This document shows, in pieces, positions 51,173 to 60,573 of a stretch of 64,000 bases of DNA. The notes under the pieces were generated by a model. It was given only the letters and a program-made list of their open reading frames with translations, was not told where the DNA came from and ran no database searches. Location of the stretch: NCBI RefSeq assembly GCF_002285635.2, contig NZ_CP023049.2, forward strand, positions 2,170,001 through 2,234,000, read 5' to 3'. Numbering within the stretch: position 1 is the stretch's first letter; each line of letters starts with the position of its first letter. The position numbers and the translations under genes were made by a program. This DNA comes from Chryseobacterium piperi (GTDB taxonomy: Bacteria > Bacteroidota > Bacteroidia > Flavobacteriales > Weeksellaceae).

Positions 51173-52195
51173 ATGAAATTATCTACTGACCATACATTAC
51201 TACACAGGTTTTTTCTAAACCTGTTTTTTATTGTATTCCTAGGACTTTCTAATTGGGGGTTTGCACAAGATCCTGTTACTATACAGAAGAAAAAGAGCAT
51301 ACAGCTTTTTGAAAAAACCAATGTTTCAGAAAATATAGTTTATAAAACCAATGGTAATGGTCATTCAGTTGCTTTAGATATTTATAGTCCCAAAGGAAAT
51401 TCAATTGAAAAATTCCCGGTTCTGATCTATATTCATGGCGGAGGCTGGGTGGAAGGTGATAAAATAATCCGTGCGAATAACTATGTTGAAAGTACAATTT
51501 TGAAATTAGTAGAACAGCAATATGCAGTAATCAGCATCAACTACACCTTGGTCAGTAAAGATGTTCATTTTCCTTTGCCTGTTCAGGATACTAAGGATGC
51601 GATAAGATGGGTAAGAAAAAATGCAGAAAAATATCATTTCGATACCAATAATATAGGCCTTTTCGGAACTTCAGCCGGAGCCCATCTTTCATTACTCTCA
51701 GCGTATACCCAGGACAATGAATTTATTGGAGATCCTGAGTTGTCTTCCTATTCTGCAAAAGTAAATTATGTAGTCAATAATTTCGGGCCAACCGATCTTA
51801 ATAAACTCCTCAAAACCCGTGTAGGAAAAGTAGGTGCTTTTATTGTAAGTCTGTTCTCAAAAAAAATTGTAGATCTCAGGGAAAAGCTGATTCTCGGAAT
51901 TTCGGGGTATGATATCAATAAAGATAAAAGAAAAATCATCGAATATTTTGAAACGATATCTCCTGTAAGCTATGTCGGTTCAGCAACCCCTACATTAATA
52001 TTACAAGGCAATAGAGACAAAATTGTCCCTTTACACCAATCTAAAATACTCCACCATAAACTTATTAATGAAGGTGTAAAGAATACGCTAACTATAGTTG
52101 ATGGAGGCGATCATGGGTTCAGAACCACAAACCAGGCCTATCTTGATCAGCTGGTTGATGAGATGGTTCGTTTTATTATTTCACAGAAAAAGTAA
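51173..52195 (+). CDS. Exported alpha/beta-hydrolase (esterase/lipase type)
   Basis: Protein of 340 residues with a signal peptide (LHRFFLNLFFIVFLGLSNWG FAQ). It has the hormone-sensitive-lipase-like oxyanion motif IYIHGGGWVEGDK, the nucleophile elbow FGTSAGAHLSL and the C-terminal acid/His pair in PTLILQGNRDKIVPLHQSK and VDGGDHGF. It hydrolyses small esters; the substrate is unknown. It is the last gene of the hipA-like unit or begins a new one after a 22-bp gap. Confidence 0.83.
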   Translation: MKLSTDHTLLHRFFLNLFFIVFLGLSNWGFAQDPVTIQKKKSIQLFEKTNVSENIVYKTNGNGHSVALDIYSPKGNSIEKFPVLIYIHGGGWVEGDKIIRANNYVESTILKLVEQQYAVISINYTLVSKDVHFPLPVQDTKDAIRWVRKNAEKYHFDTNNIGLFGTSAGAHLSLLSAYTQDNEFIGDPELSSYSAKVNYVVNNFGPTDLNKLLKTRVGKVGAFIVSLFSKKIVDLREKLILGISGYDINKDKRKIIEYFETISPVSYVGSATPTLILQGNRDKIVPLHQSKILHHKLINEGVKNTLTIVDGGDHGFRTTNQAYLDQLVDEMVRFIISQKK

Positions 52196-52429
52196 ACCCT
52201 ATAGAGTCAAGAGTAGTTTGATATTAAAAATATATTTACAACAATTCAAAAAAGGACGCAAATATCTGTATTTCAATATTTAAAAAATTGAAATATTTAT
52301 AAATTTGCTAAATTGCTATACATATCTGTATTTTTTATTCACAAAATAATTAACTTGGCAAATGTTTAAATTATTTAAAACAGAAAGACCTAAAAAAAAC
52401 ATTATTTATTTATAAAAAAACAGAATGCT
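52196..52429. promoter_or_regulatory. Leader region of cstA
   Basis: About 230 bp of AT-rich sequence. A TAAATTTG -7-like box lies near 52302, and ATATCTGTATTT occurs twice (about 52262 and 52323). No TTTG element lies at the right distance upstream, so the promoter call is weak. Confidence 0.35.
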
Positions 52430-54271
52430 ATGGATTTCCTAAATAACATCAATGCATTAACTTTAGTTTTTACTTCCATTCTTATTTTCGCAATAGCCTA
52501 TCGCTTCTACGGAATTTTTTTAGCTAACAAAGTACTGAGGCTTAATGATAAGAATACAACTCCGGCATTGGAATTTGCAGATGGCAAAGACTATGTAGCA
52601 ACCAATAAAAATGTCCTTTTTGGGCATCATTTTGCGGCCATTGCTGCCGCAGGCCCCTTGGTTGGACCTGTCCTTGCCGCTCAATTCGGATATCTTCCCG
52701 GAGCCTTATGGATTTTAATCGGATGTGTATTAGGAGGAGGAGTGCATGATATGGTAGTGTTATTTGCATCGGTACGCCATAAAGGACAAAGTTTAGCAAC
52801 CATAGCATCTAAAGAAATTGGAAAAACAACCGGAACAGTTGCCGGATTTGCCATTTTATTTATTCTGATCCTTACATTGGCAGGACTCTCCCTGGCCTGT
52901 ATCAATGCCATGCATGAGGCATCATGGTCTCTATTTACAGTAGTCATTACCATGCCTATTGCCATTATCATGGGACTCATCATGCGTTACCGAAAAAACA
53001 GTGTGACTTTTGCCAGTATCTTAGGTGGCGTTCTTTTGATCGCTGGAATTATCGGAGGCCACAACCTGATGCAAAATGAAACCATGAACAACCTGTTCTC
53101 ATGGGACATCACAACGATCTCAATAGCAATTCCTTTATATGGTTTTCTAGCTTCTGTGTTACCGGTATGGCTTTTATTAGTACCAAGAGATTACTTATCT
53201 ACTTATTTGAAAATCGGAACGATTATCATGCTCGCTATCGGCGTTATTGTTATTCATCCAACCATACAAATGCCTGCACTTACTCAGTTTGTAAACGGTG
53301 GCGGCCCTGTAATTGGTGGCCCGGTACTTCCGTTTATCTTTATTGTTATTGCTTGTGGAGCCATTTCCGGATTCCATGCAGTGATTGCAACCGGAACTAC
53401 TCCAAAAATGCTGAACAAAGAAAGAGAAATCCTGTTTGTAGGATACGGTGCTATGCTGGTTGAAGGATTTGTTGCACTGATGGCATTAATAGCAGCTTGT
53501 ACCCTGATGCCGGGTGATTATTTTGCAATCAATACTCCAAAAGAATCTTATGATGCCTTCCTCGCTGCACATCCTTCTCTTCATGGTGTAGATATCGATT
53601 ATTTCTCTCAGAAAATAGGAATTGACCTACATGGCAGAACAGGGGGCGCCGTTTCCTTAGCCGTAGGAATGGCTCATATCTTTAATAAAATTCCATATAT
53701 GGATCAGCTGATGGCCTATTGGTATAATTTTGCCATTATGTTTGAAGCCGTATTTATCCTTACTGCTATTGATGCGGGAACGAGAGTAGGCCGTTTCTTT
53801 TTACAGGAGATGCTGGGCTCTGTCATTCCAAAGTTCAATGATAAAAACTGGACTCCGGGAATTATTATCAGCAGCCTTCTTTTTACTTTCGCTTGGGGAT
53901 ATCTTGTATTTACAGGTAATGTAAGTAGTATCTGGCCGCTATTCGGAATCAGTAATCAACTTCTGGCTGCCTGTGGATTAATTGTATGTACCACAATGCT
54001 TATCCGCCTGAATCGTGGAAAGTATGCCCTATGTTCAGCTATTCCAGGTGTTTTTATGGCAATCATTACTTTCTGGGCAGGTTATATTCAGGTGACAGAT
54101 ATCTATATTCCCAAAGGGCAATACTTACTGGCAACACTGGCCGTAGTTGCCATGGTATTGATGCTCGTGGTATTTATCGGAGCCTTTAGGAAGTGGTATG
54201 AACTTTTGAAAATTACGAAATCTGAAACTGACTTTTATGGAGAAAGTGTCAAAGAACTTGTGGAAAGATGA
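52430..54271 (+). CDS. cstA: Carbon starvation protein CstA, peptide/pyruvate transporter family
   Basis: Polytopic inner-membrane protein of 613 residues with about 14-16 hydrophobic segments. The N-terminal signature AITYRFYG-like IAYRFYGIFLANKVLRLNDK and the conserved GHHFAAIAAAGPLVGPVLAA QFGYLPGALWI identify CstA. Family members take up pyruvate or peptides under starvation. The gene is followed by a TPP-controlled operon but is not part of it, since the riboswitch lies 3' of its stop. Confidence 0.92.
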   Translation: MDFLNNINALTLVFTSILIFAIAYRFYGIFLANKVLRLNDKNTTPALEFADGKDYVATNKNVLFGHHFAAIAAAGPLVGPVLAAQFGYLPGALWILIGCVLGGGVHDMVVLFASVRHKGQSLATIASKEIGKTTGTVAGFAILFILILTLAGLSLACINAMHEASWSLFTVVITMPIAIIMGLIMRYRKNSVTFASILGGVLLIAGIIGGHNLMQNETMNNLFSWDITTISIAIPLYGFLASVLPVWLLLVPRDYLSTYLKIGTIIMLAIGVIVIHPTIQMPALTQFVNGGGPVIGGPVLPFIFIVIACGAISGFHAVIATGTTPKMLNKEREILFVGYGAMLVEGFVALMALIAACTLMPGDYFAINTPKESYDAFLAAHPSLHGVDIDYFSQKIGIDLHGRTGGAVSLAVGMAHIFNKIPYMDQLMAYWYNFAIMFEAVFILTAIDAGTRVGRFFLQEMLGSVIPKFNDKNWTPGIIISSLLFTFAWGYLVFTGNVSSIWPLFGISNQLLAACGLIVCTTMLIRLNRGKYALCSAIPGVFMAIITFWAGYIQVTDIYIPKGQYLLATLAVVAMVLMLVVFIGAFRKWYELLKITKSETDFYGESVKELVER

Positions 54272-54334
54272 AAGCTATGAGTTAAGAGCCTGCCGGCATT
54301 TTGCCCGATCTTATATTTTTCATACATTTGTTTT

Positions 54335-54410
54335 GCTTTAGGGGTATTCTAAAAAGAATTGAGAGAGTCCCTTTGAACCTGATACGGCTTACACCGACGT
54401 AGGGAAAAGC
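54335..54410 (+). promoter_or_regulatory. TPP riboswitch (THI element)
   Basis: The conserved aptamer is present: GGGGTATTCT, then GAGAGAGTCCCTTTGAACCT, GATACGG, and the closing GACGTAGGGAAAAGC. P1 is GCTTT (54335-54339) with AAAGC (54406-54410). CTGATA and the core CCUUUGAACCUGAU binding thiamine pyrophosphate are intact. The thiM ATG is 73 nt downstream. A weak hairpin (ACATT/AATGT) follows; the switch mechanism is not resolvable by eye. Confidence 0.92.
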
Positions 54411-54482
54411 AAAAAGACATTATTGACAATGTACCTTTTGTTTTGGATTTTTTCCTGAAGCTATTTATTTTAATCAATAACA

Positions 54483-55277
54483 ATGGAAAAAATGCTTTGG
54501 GAACAAGTACAGCTTGTCAAACAAAAATCTCCTCTGGTTCATAATATCACCAACTATGTGGTCATGAACAATACAGCCAATGCTCTTCTGGCCGTAGGAG
54601 CCTCTCCAATCATGTCTCATGCAAAATCTGAAATCCCCGAAATGATCAATATTGCCCATTCTATGGTCATCAATATTGGTACGCTTGACGAATACTGGGC
54701 AGAAGCAATGCTGATGGCAGCTAAAGAGGCTCACTCAATCGGCAAACCCTGGGTCTTAGATCCTGTAGGAGCCGGAGCAACTTCTTTCCGGGATGGTATT
54801 TTAAATCAGTTATTACAATATAAGCCGACAGTTATCAGAGGCAACGCGTCAGAAGTTATTGCATTGGCTAAGGCAAATACAACAGCTACTAAAGGAGTAG
54901 ATAGTACTGCTCAGAGTAATGAAGCCATTGGTGCCGCACAGAATATCGTCAGCCAACACCATGGAATTGTCTGTATTTCCGGTGAAACAGATATTATAGT
55001 AGATTCTCAACAAACTCTTTTCATTAAAAACGGACATCCGATGATGACCAAAGTCACAGGGCTTGGCTGTTCTGCTACCGCACTTATAGGAGCATTTATC
55101 GGAGTTACAGAAAACAAAACCTTAGCTGTGACTGCTGCAATGGCGTTAATAGGTATAGCAGGGGAATTAGCATCTCAGGAAAGCAAAGGACCAGGAAGTC
55201 TTCAGCTCAACCTGACTGATAAGCTATACAACATGAGTGAAGAAGAATTTACCAGCCATTTAAAGATAGAACGATAA
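54483..55277 (+). CDS. thiM: Hydroxyethylthiazole kinase
   Basis: Ribokinase-like enzyme of 264 residues that phosphorylates the thiazole alcohol for thiamine salvage. SPLVHNITNYVVMNNTANAL LAVGASPIMSHA is the substrate-binding start, LDPVGAGATSFRDG a nucleotide-phosphate loop, and VTGLGCSATALIGAFI the anion hole with catalytic Cys-type GCSAT. It is first in the operon under the TPP riboswitch and overlaps thiE by one base. Confidence 0.94.
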   Translation: MEKMLWEQVQLVKQKSPLVHNITNYVVMNNTANALLAVGASPIMSHAKSEIPEMINIAHSMVINIGTLDEYWAEAMLMAAKEAHSIGKPWVLDPVGAGATSFRDGILNQLLQYKPTVIRGNASEVIALAKANTTATKGVDSTAQSNEAIGAAQNIVSQHHGIVCISGETDIIVDSQQTLFIKNGHPMMTKVTGLGCSATALIGAFIGVTENKTLAVTAAMALIGIAGELASQESKGPGSLQLNLTDKLYNMSEEEFTSHLKIER

Positions 55278-55906
55278 TGAATTCTTTTCCCTATCAGCTG
55301 TATCTGGTCATCTCCGAAGCTGACTGTCATGGAAAAAGCTTCGTGGAAGTTGCTGAACAAGCCATACTTGGTGGTGTGGATATTATTCAACTGAGAGAAA
55401 AAAAAAGTTCTGACACCGAATTCCTCAGAAAAGCCCAACAGCTTATCGAAATAACGGATAAATATCATATTCCATTGATCATTAATGATCATATTATGGT
55501 TACCGAGCAAGTACATGCAGCAGGCATTCATGTGGGGAACAGTGATACTGCACCTACCCTGTTGAGACAGCGACCACTTATTCAGAACAAAATCATTGGT
55601 TATTCTGTAGAATACCTTTCCCAACTTGAAAATGAGCAAACCCGAGTATCCGATTACCTTGGAATAAGTCCCGTATTCAGGACAGACACGAAAACGGATA
55701 CCGTAACAGAATGGGGACTTCATGGAATCACAAAAATAAGACAGCTTACAGAAAAGCCTTTGGTAGCTATAGGAAATATCCATCTGAAAAATTCAAGAGA
55801 AATCATTAAAGCCGGCGCCGACTGTATTGCGGTAGTCTCCGCTATATGCAGTGCTGATGATCCTCAAAAAGCAGCTTATGAATTAAAAAATGAAATTTTA
55901 AAATGA
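55277..55906 (+). CDS. thiE: Thiamine phosphate synthase
   Basis: TIM-barrel enzyme of 209 residues that joins the pyrimidine and thiazole phosphates to thiamine phosphate. QLREKKSSDTEFLRKAQQ binds the pyrimidine, IPLIINDHIMVTEQVHAAGI HVGNSD and YLGISPVFRTDTKTDTVTEW follow, and LVAIGNIHLKNSREIIKAGA DCIAVVSAIC closes the site. Overlap with thiM and thiD shows tight coupling. Confidence 0.93.
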   Translation: MNSFPYQLYLVISEADCHGKSFVEVAEQAILGGVDIIQLREKKSSDTEFLRKAQQLIEITDKYHIPLIINDHIMVTEQVHAAGIHVGNSDTAPTLLRQRPLIQNKIIGYSVEYLSQLENEQTRVSDYLGISPVFRTDTKTDTVTEWGLHGITKIRQLTEKPLVAIGNIHLKNSREIIKAGADCIAVVSAICSADDPQKAAYELKNEILK

Positions 55907-56736
55907 AAAAGTATACCTATCCCTCAGTGTTAACCATCGCAGGCTTCGACGGAAGTGGCGGCGCAGGTATTCAGGCTGATATTAAAACAGCCTCTGCATT
56001 GGGCTGTTTTTCCACTTCAGTCCTGACCGCTTTACCGGTACAAAATACACAGGGAGTAAGAACAATATACCCTATACCCGTGGAAGCTGTAGCCGATCAG
56101 ATCGAAGCCATCCTGGATGATATTTTTCCGGATGCCATTAAAATCGGAATGGTCCACACTCCGCAACTGGTAGAAACCATTGTTTCCACCTTAAGGAAAT
56201 ACAAAAAAATACCAATTGTATTTGACCCTGTAATGGTAGCAACCAGTGGGCACCGGTTAATTGAAGAGGAAACCATTACCGCTATTATGGAAAAACTTTT
56301 TCCTATTGCTGATGTTATCACCCCGAATATGGACGAAGCGGCTATTTTAGCCCATATGAAAGTAGAAACCCTTGAGGATCTGTATAGTGCTGGAAAAGAA
56401 ATAAAAAAGCTGGGCTGTAAAAGTATACTTCTTAAAGGCGGACATCAGGAAACCTCTACCATTACTTCTTTATTTTATGATGAAGAAGAAAATTACCATT
56501 CTTTTGAAACGACCAAATTTAAAACCAATAACACCCATGGTTCAGGATGTACACTGTCTTCTGCAATAGCTGCATATCTGGCACAGGGAAAAACATTATA
56601 TGATTCTGTCTCTCTGGGACAACAATATGTATATCAAGCCATCGCTCATGGCAAAGACGTACAGACAGGACATGGAAATGGTCCGCTTAACCACTTTTTT
56701 AATCCTCAAAAATTAATCAAAAATGAAATGGTCTGA
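55903..56736 (+). CDS. thiD: Hydroxymethylpyrimidine (phosphate) kinase
   Basis: Ribokinase-fold enzyme of 277 residues that phosphorylates HMP twice. TIAGFDGSGGAGIQADIKTA SALG is the substrate pocket, PVMVATSGHRL and NTHGSGCTLSSAIAAYLAQG the active site (GSGC). It overlaps the preceding gene by 4 bp and the following tenA gene by 14 bp. Confidence 0.93.
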   Translation: MKKYTYPSVLTIAGFDGSGGAGIQADIKTASALGCFSTSVLTALPVQNTQGVRTIYPIPVEAVADQIEAILDDIFPDAIKIGMVHTPQLVETIVSTLRKYKKIPIVFDPVMVATSGHRLIEEETITAIMEKLFPIADVITPNMDEAAILAHMKVETLEDLYSAGKEIKKLGCKSILLKGGHQETSTITSLFYDEEENYHSFETTKFKTNNTHGSGCTLSSAIAAYLAQGKTLYDSVSLGQQYVYQAIAHGKDVQTGHGNGPLNHFFNPQKLIKNEMV

Positions 56737-57373
56737 ACAAACCTGGCAAGCAATAGAAGAACGTTATCAATCGATTCTGGAGATGCCTTTTATAAAAGAA
56801 TTATCGGATGGTAGTTTGCCGCAGGAAAAATTCCGTTTTTATATGGCTCAGGATTCTCTATATCTTGAACATTTCGGCAGAACGTTGTCGCTGATTGCAG
56901 CCAAAATCAATGATCTCCAGGATGTGCTTGCTTTTATGAGGTTTGCTGAAAATGCGATCGTCGTAGAAAATGCATTGCACGAATCTTATTTTAAAGATTT
57001 CGGGCTTACCGGCAAAGGTATTTTAGAGCCTGCCTGCCATCATTACATTCATTTTTTAAGAAGCACCGCTGCTATTGAGTCTGTAGAGATTGCCGTTGCA
57101 GCTGTACTCCCTTGTTTCTGGATTTACCGAGAGGTTGGTAATTACATTTATCAAACTCAAAATACGATCAACAATCCTTATGAAAAATGGATTGCTACTT
57201 ATGCAGGAGAAGAGTTTTCCACTGCCGTAGACCAGGCTATTTCAATCTGCGATACCATTGCTGAAAACAGTACAGAAGAAACAAAAAAAAGAATGTCAGA
57301 AGCTTTCATTATGGCAACCAGAATGGAATATTACTTCTGGGAAGCAGCTTATGAATTAAAGAAATGGGAATAA
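56723..57373 (+). CDS. tenA: TenA-family thiaminase II
   Basis: Helical enzyme of 216 residues that cleaves aminopyrimidine from degraded thiamine for re-use. LPQEKFRFYMAQDSLYLEHF and VAAVLPCFWIYREVGNYIYQ (nucleophilic Cys) are the family motifs, and the AGEEF segment (WIATYAGEEFSTAVDQAI) carries the Glu. The 14-bp overlap with thiD ties it to the salvage operon. Confidence 0.92.
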   Translation: MKWSEQTWQAIEERYQSILEMPFIKELSDGSLPQEKFRFYMAQDSLYLEHFGRTLSLIAAKINDLQDVLAFMRFAENAIVVENALHESYFKDFGLTGKGILEPACHHYIHFLRSTAAIESVEIAVAAVLPCFWIYREVGNYIYQTQNTINNPYEKWIATYAGEEFSTAVDQAISICDTIAENSTEETKKRMSEAFIMATRMEYYFWEAAYELKKWE

Positions 57374-57683
57374 GTCTCTCCTAATCATATAATAAAACTG
57401 TTTAAGTTTTTTAATATTTCATAAAAACTTCACCTATTTTAGACCACAAAAAGTATAAAAGTTCTTATTGAAAATATTTTTTAAAACACACTTTAGTGCA
57501 CTTAAGCAAGTTTAAAATAAAGCTGTATAAAAAATTCACATAAGATGAAAATCAAAGATTTTCAAAAAGCTTAAGTGGACTTAAATATAGATTAAACTTA
57601 TAACTTAAATAAACTTAAGTGTCAAAACTTTTGTGTGACTTTTGTCGTTTATTTTAAAATAAGTTTAAACAACATCAATCAAT
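57374..57683. repeat. Repeat-family element without gene
   Basis: About 310 bp. The core GAAAATCAAAGATTTTC then AAAAAGCTTAAGTGGACTTA (from 57547) matches the right arm of the GxxExxY element and the cluster at 37.9 kb. Several CTTAAGTG words recur (57501, 57570, 57608). It ends TGTCAAAACTTTTGTGTGAC, like the 37.9-kb copy. No reading frame is credible, so it may be an empty element. Confidence 0.65.
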
Positions 57684-57716
57684 AAAAACGGATCCAAAAA
57701 TAATGGATCCGTTTTT
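57684..57716 (-). terminator. Intrinsic terminator after the TonB receptor gene
   Basis: AAAAACGGATCC and GGATCCGTTTTT pair over 12 bp around a 9-nt loop, with T-runs on both strands. It lies 17 bp past the receptor stop and can also end the thi operon. Confidence 0.85.
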
Positions 57717-57732
57717 TTAGTTTCAGATATAA

Positions 57733-60453
57733 TTAAAAATTAAAATTCAGTCTCGTGAAAACGTACCTTCCATTCTGTCCAAACTGCGAAGTAGAACGTG
57801 AGTAAATAAACTGATCGTTATTAGTAGATACCGGAAGGTTTCTGGTTGGATAAATATCAAATACGTTATTCACCCCTAAAGTTAATCCTACATTTTTGGT
57901 AAACTGATATGCCACAGAAATGTCAGTAATTACTCTATCAGAAATGATCTGATGTTCATTAGGCCCAATAATTCCATCACCATTAGCATCTACCAGGTCA
58001 GCGCCGGTTACTTTCCCGAAATACGTATTTCTCAGGTAAAAACTTGCGTTCTTCCAAGATAAGCTATGGGACAAAGTCGCTTTCACTCTTGGAACAGCTT
58101 CTTCCAGAAATACCCTTGATCTTTCAGAAAAATAAGTATTTTCAAGATTAGCAGATTCTAATAAACCTGATGAATGAACATTGCCTACTTTTCTGGTCTG
58201 ATTAAGATTCATGGCAAAGCTATTATCCAGCTTCACATCAGAAAATCTTGCATTATGAGCAATCACCACATCCAAACCTTTGGTTTCCGTATCAATAGCA
58301 TTCGCAAAGAACTGCCCTGCACCTACCCCTGCTTCATCAAAGGCAATTTTCGCATCTTCAGGAACTGCTGCTCTGGTAAATTGATCTGTAAGAATAATTC
58401 TGTTTTTAATTTTGGTAAAATATCCATCTGCCGTAAAGGTTAAATTAACAGAAGGAATTCTGTAGGTAAATCCTACACTCGCAGATTGAGAAGTCTCCTG
58501 TTTCAATTTTGGAATTCCTAATAATCCGGCAATTCGTGAATCATTACTGAATGTTCCAACTTCCAGAAGCTGACTATTAGTAAATAATGTAGAAGTTACA
58601 TTATAATAGATCTGATGAATAGACGGTGCTCTAAAACCTGTAGATCCGGCTAATCTCAAATTTAAATTTTTATCAAGTTTAACTCTTGATGCCAGTTTAT
58701 AGTTGAAAGTAGACCCGAAATCCGAATAGTTTTCATACCTCGCGGCAGCATCAACCAATAGCCAATCCGTAAAGTTGAATTCAAAATCAGCATATCCTGC
58801 TACAGACTGCCTGTTTCTATTCACAGCATTTTCCGGTCGGAACCCTCCAAAAACCTGAGACCCTCCCGGAAGTGCGTTTCCGAAAAAGTCAGTAGGTCGT
58901 TGTGTTGTGCCATTCCATACATTCCCGTTGACATCGTAAGTAGCATAAGATGCCTCTTCCCCTGCAGTTATTTTAAAGTTCTCATAACGATGCTCAGCTC
59001 CGAAAGCGATATTAATCCCTTGCCACACATCATATTTTTTTGAAAAATCCAGGTTAATTGTATTTTGGGAGAATCTCAGACCACCGGCTCTAAATTCGCT
59101 TGGTGAAGCAAACCTCAGAGACGTATTTCCTGTATTTTGAATATTGTAATCAAAGGAGTTCTGTCCAAAAGTATTACTGAAATCAATATTCCATCCGTCC
59201 CAGTTTCCTTTAATTCCTGCAGAAAGTGATAAATCCTGAATATCCGTAGCTATCTGAGGTAAATAGCCATTAGGATAAATAGCCGTAAATGTTCTACTCT
59301 GGTTCGGTCTTCTGAAAAAACCACCGGACGTACCTTGTCTGAAACTGTAACCACCAAAAGTATATACCTTCCAGTCATCATTAATAGGAACCTCTATATT
59401 GGCAAAAAGTTGATGGTTGCTAAGCTTAGACTGTCCCACCTGCATATTGAAATCTTTTCGGTCTAACCCTCTGTAAGCTAGTTCCTGATCCGTTACATTA
59501 GCTCCTAAAATCCCCTGCAACGCTCCAATCGTATTAGCTCCTTGTATTTGATTTTGAAAATCCTGTGAAAAATAGTTCACATCCTGTGAATACTGATGGA
59601 TATAATTAACAATCTGCTGAGAATTGGGAGTGTTTCCTATATTGGTAAATAAAGAAGATAAATTAACCCCATCATTTGAAGCCCTTTTTTCAATAGCATT
59701 ATAAGCATTAAATATAGCCCCACTTTCCGTTCCGGCTCTGGAAGTCGGATTTCTGAATTGTGAAGTCCAGGTAATGTTATAAAAACCACCTTTCTTCCCT
59801 ATTTTGTTTCCGTAGTTTAAATCAACCTGAAAGTTCTGTCCGTCAAAATTTCCAGTATGGTCATTAGCGGCTGGTGTCAGGTTTCCACCGTAAGTAAATT
59901 GTCCGGTCAGCTTACCGGTATCTCTTTTTAATCCAAGATTGATCACTCCGGCAATTGCATCCGATCCATACTGCGCAGCAGCACCATCTCTCAATACTTC
60001 AATCCGGTTGATTGCAAAGGACGGAATTGCATTTAAATCTGTTCCTACTGTTCCCCGCCCCGGAGTACCGTTAACGTTGACCAATGCTGAAGTATGTCGT
60101 CTTTTTCCATTGACCAAAACCAAAACCTGATCCGGCCCTAAACCTCTTAGCTGTGCAGGGTCCAGGTGATCCGTACCATCCGAATTCGTTTGAACCGTAG
60201 AAGTAAATGAGGGAGCAATAGCGTTTAAAATTTGTGAAATGTTCGTCTGAGGTAAAACCAGTGACGACTCTTTTATATTAAATACATCCACAGGAACCGG
60301 GCTGTCGACTTTTGATCTGGCTCCGCTTCTAGATCCTAATATGACTACCTCTTCTACATTGGCAGTCTTTACTGTATCTTTTTCCTGTGCATAAGCATAT
60401 GTTCCCAAGAAAAATAAAACAGAAGCCGAAAAAATTGTCTTTCTATTTTTCAT
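57733..60453 (-). CDS. TonB-dependent outer-membrane receptor
   Basis: Receptor of 906 residues. It has a signal peptide (MKNRKTIFSASVLFFLGTYA YAQ), a plug domain of about 30-180 with VEEVVILGSRSGARSKVDSP VPVDVF, QVLVLVNGKRRHTSALVNVN and RIEVLRDGAAAQYGSDAIAG VINL. The rest forms a large barrel ending GRYVFTRLNFNF. Neither a CarboxypepD_reg domain nor a SusD partner is present. The thi operon is its neighbour, so cofactor uptake is possible but unproven. The promoter carries an operator palindrome. Confidence 0.88.
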   Translation of the reverse strand: MKNRKTIFSASVLFFLGTYAYAQEKDTVKTANVEEVVILGSRSGARSKVDSPVPVDVFNIKESSLVLPQTNISQILNAIAPSFTSTVQTNSDGTDHLDPAQLRGLGPDQVLVLVNGKRRHTSALVNVNGTPGRGTVGTDLNAIPSFAINRIEVLRDGAAAQYGSDAIAGVINLGLKRDTGKLTGQFTYGGNLTPAANDHTGNFDGQNFQVDLNYGNKIGKKGGFYNITWTSQFRNPTSRAGTESGAIFNAYNAIEKRASNDGVNLSSLFTNIGNTPNSQQIVNYIHQYSQDVNYFSQDFQNQIQGANTIGALQGILGANVTDQELAYRGLDRKDFNMQVGQSKLSNHQLFANIEVPINDDWKVYTFGGYSFRQGTSGGFFRRPNQSRTFTAIYPNGYLPQIATDIQDLSLSAGIKGNWDGWNIDFSNTFGQNSFDYNIQNTGNTSLRFASPSEFRAGGLRFSQNTINLDFSKKYDVWQGINIAFGAEHRYENFKITAGEEASYATYDVNGNVWNGTTQRPTDFFGNALPGGSQVFGGFRPENAVNRNRQSVAGYADFEFNFTDWLLVDAAARYENYSDFGSTFNYKLASRVKLDKNLNLRLAGSTGFRAPSIHQIYYNVTSTLFTNSQLLEVGTFSNDSRIAGLLGIPKLKQETSQSASVGFTYRIPSVNLTFTADGYFTKIKNRIILTDQFTRAAVPEDAKIAFDEAGVGAGQFFANAIDTETKGLDVVIAHNARFSDVKLDNSFAMNLNQTRKVGNVHSSGLLESANLENTYFSERSRVFLEEAVPRVKATLSHSLSWKNASFYLRNTYFGKVTGADLVDANGDGIIGPNEHQIISDRVITDISVAYQFTKNVGLTLGVNNVFDIYPTRNLPVSTNNDQFIYSRSTSQFGQNGRYVFTRLNFNF

Positions 60454-60492
60454 ACATTTTATGTTAAGATTTCTTTAACTTTTTTTGAGGAG

Positions 60493-60539
60493 CAAATGTA
60501 TGTCATATTTATTAGTCTACAAAAAAAGTGGACTAATAA
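60493..60539 (-). promoter_or_regulatory. Promoter and operator of the TonB receptor
   Basis: TTTG (60520-60523), a 19-bp spacer and TACATTTG (60493-60500) match the Bacteroidota consensus perfectly. An inverted repeat covers the -33 region: TTATTAGTCTAC and GTGGACTAATAA (60509-60539, one mismatch, seven-base loop of A on the plus strand). A regulator bound here would affect polymerase binding directly. Confidence 0.75.
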
Positions 60540-60573
60540 TTTACAGAAAATGCTAATAGCTTAAATCTATTTT

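Noticed and set aside
54411..54440. Rho-independent terminator as riboswitch platform
   Set aside because: Only a 5-bp hairpin (ACATT/AATGT) with a weak T-tract follows the aptamer.
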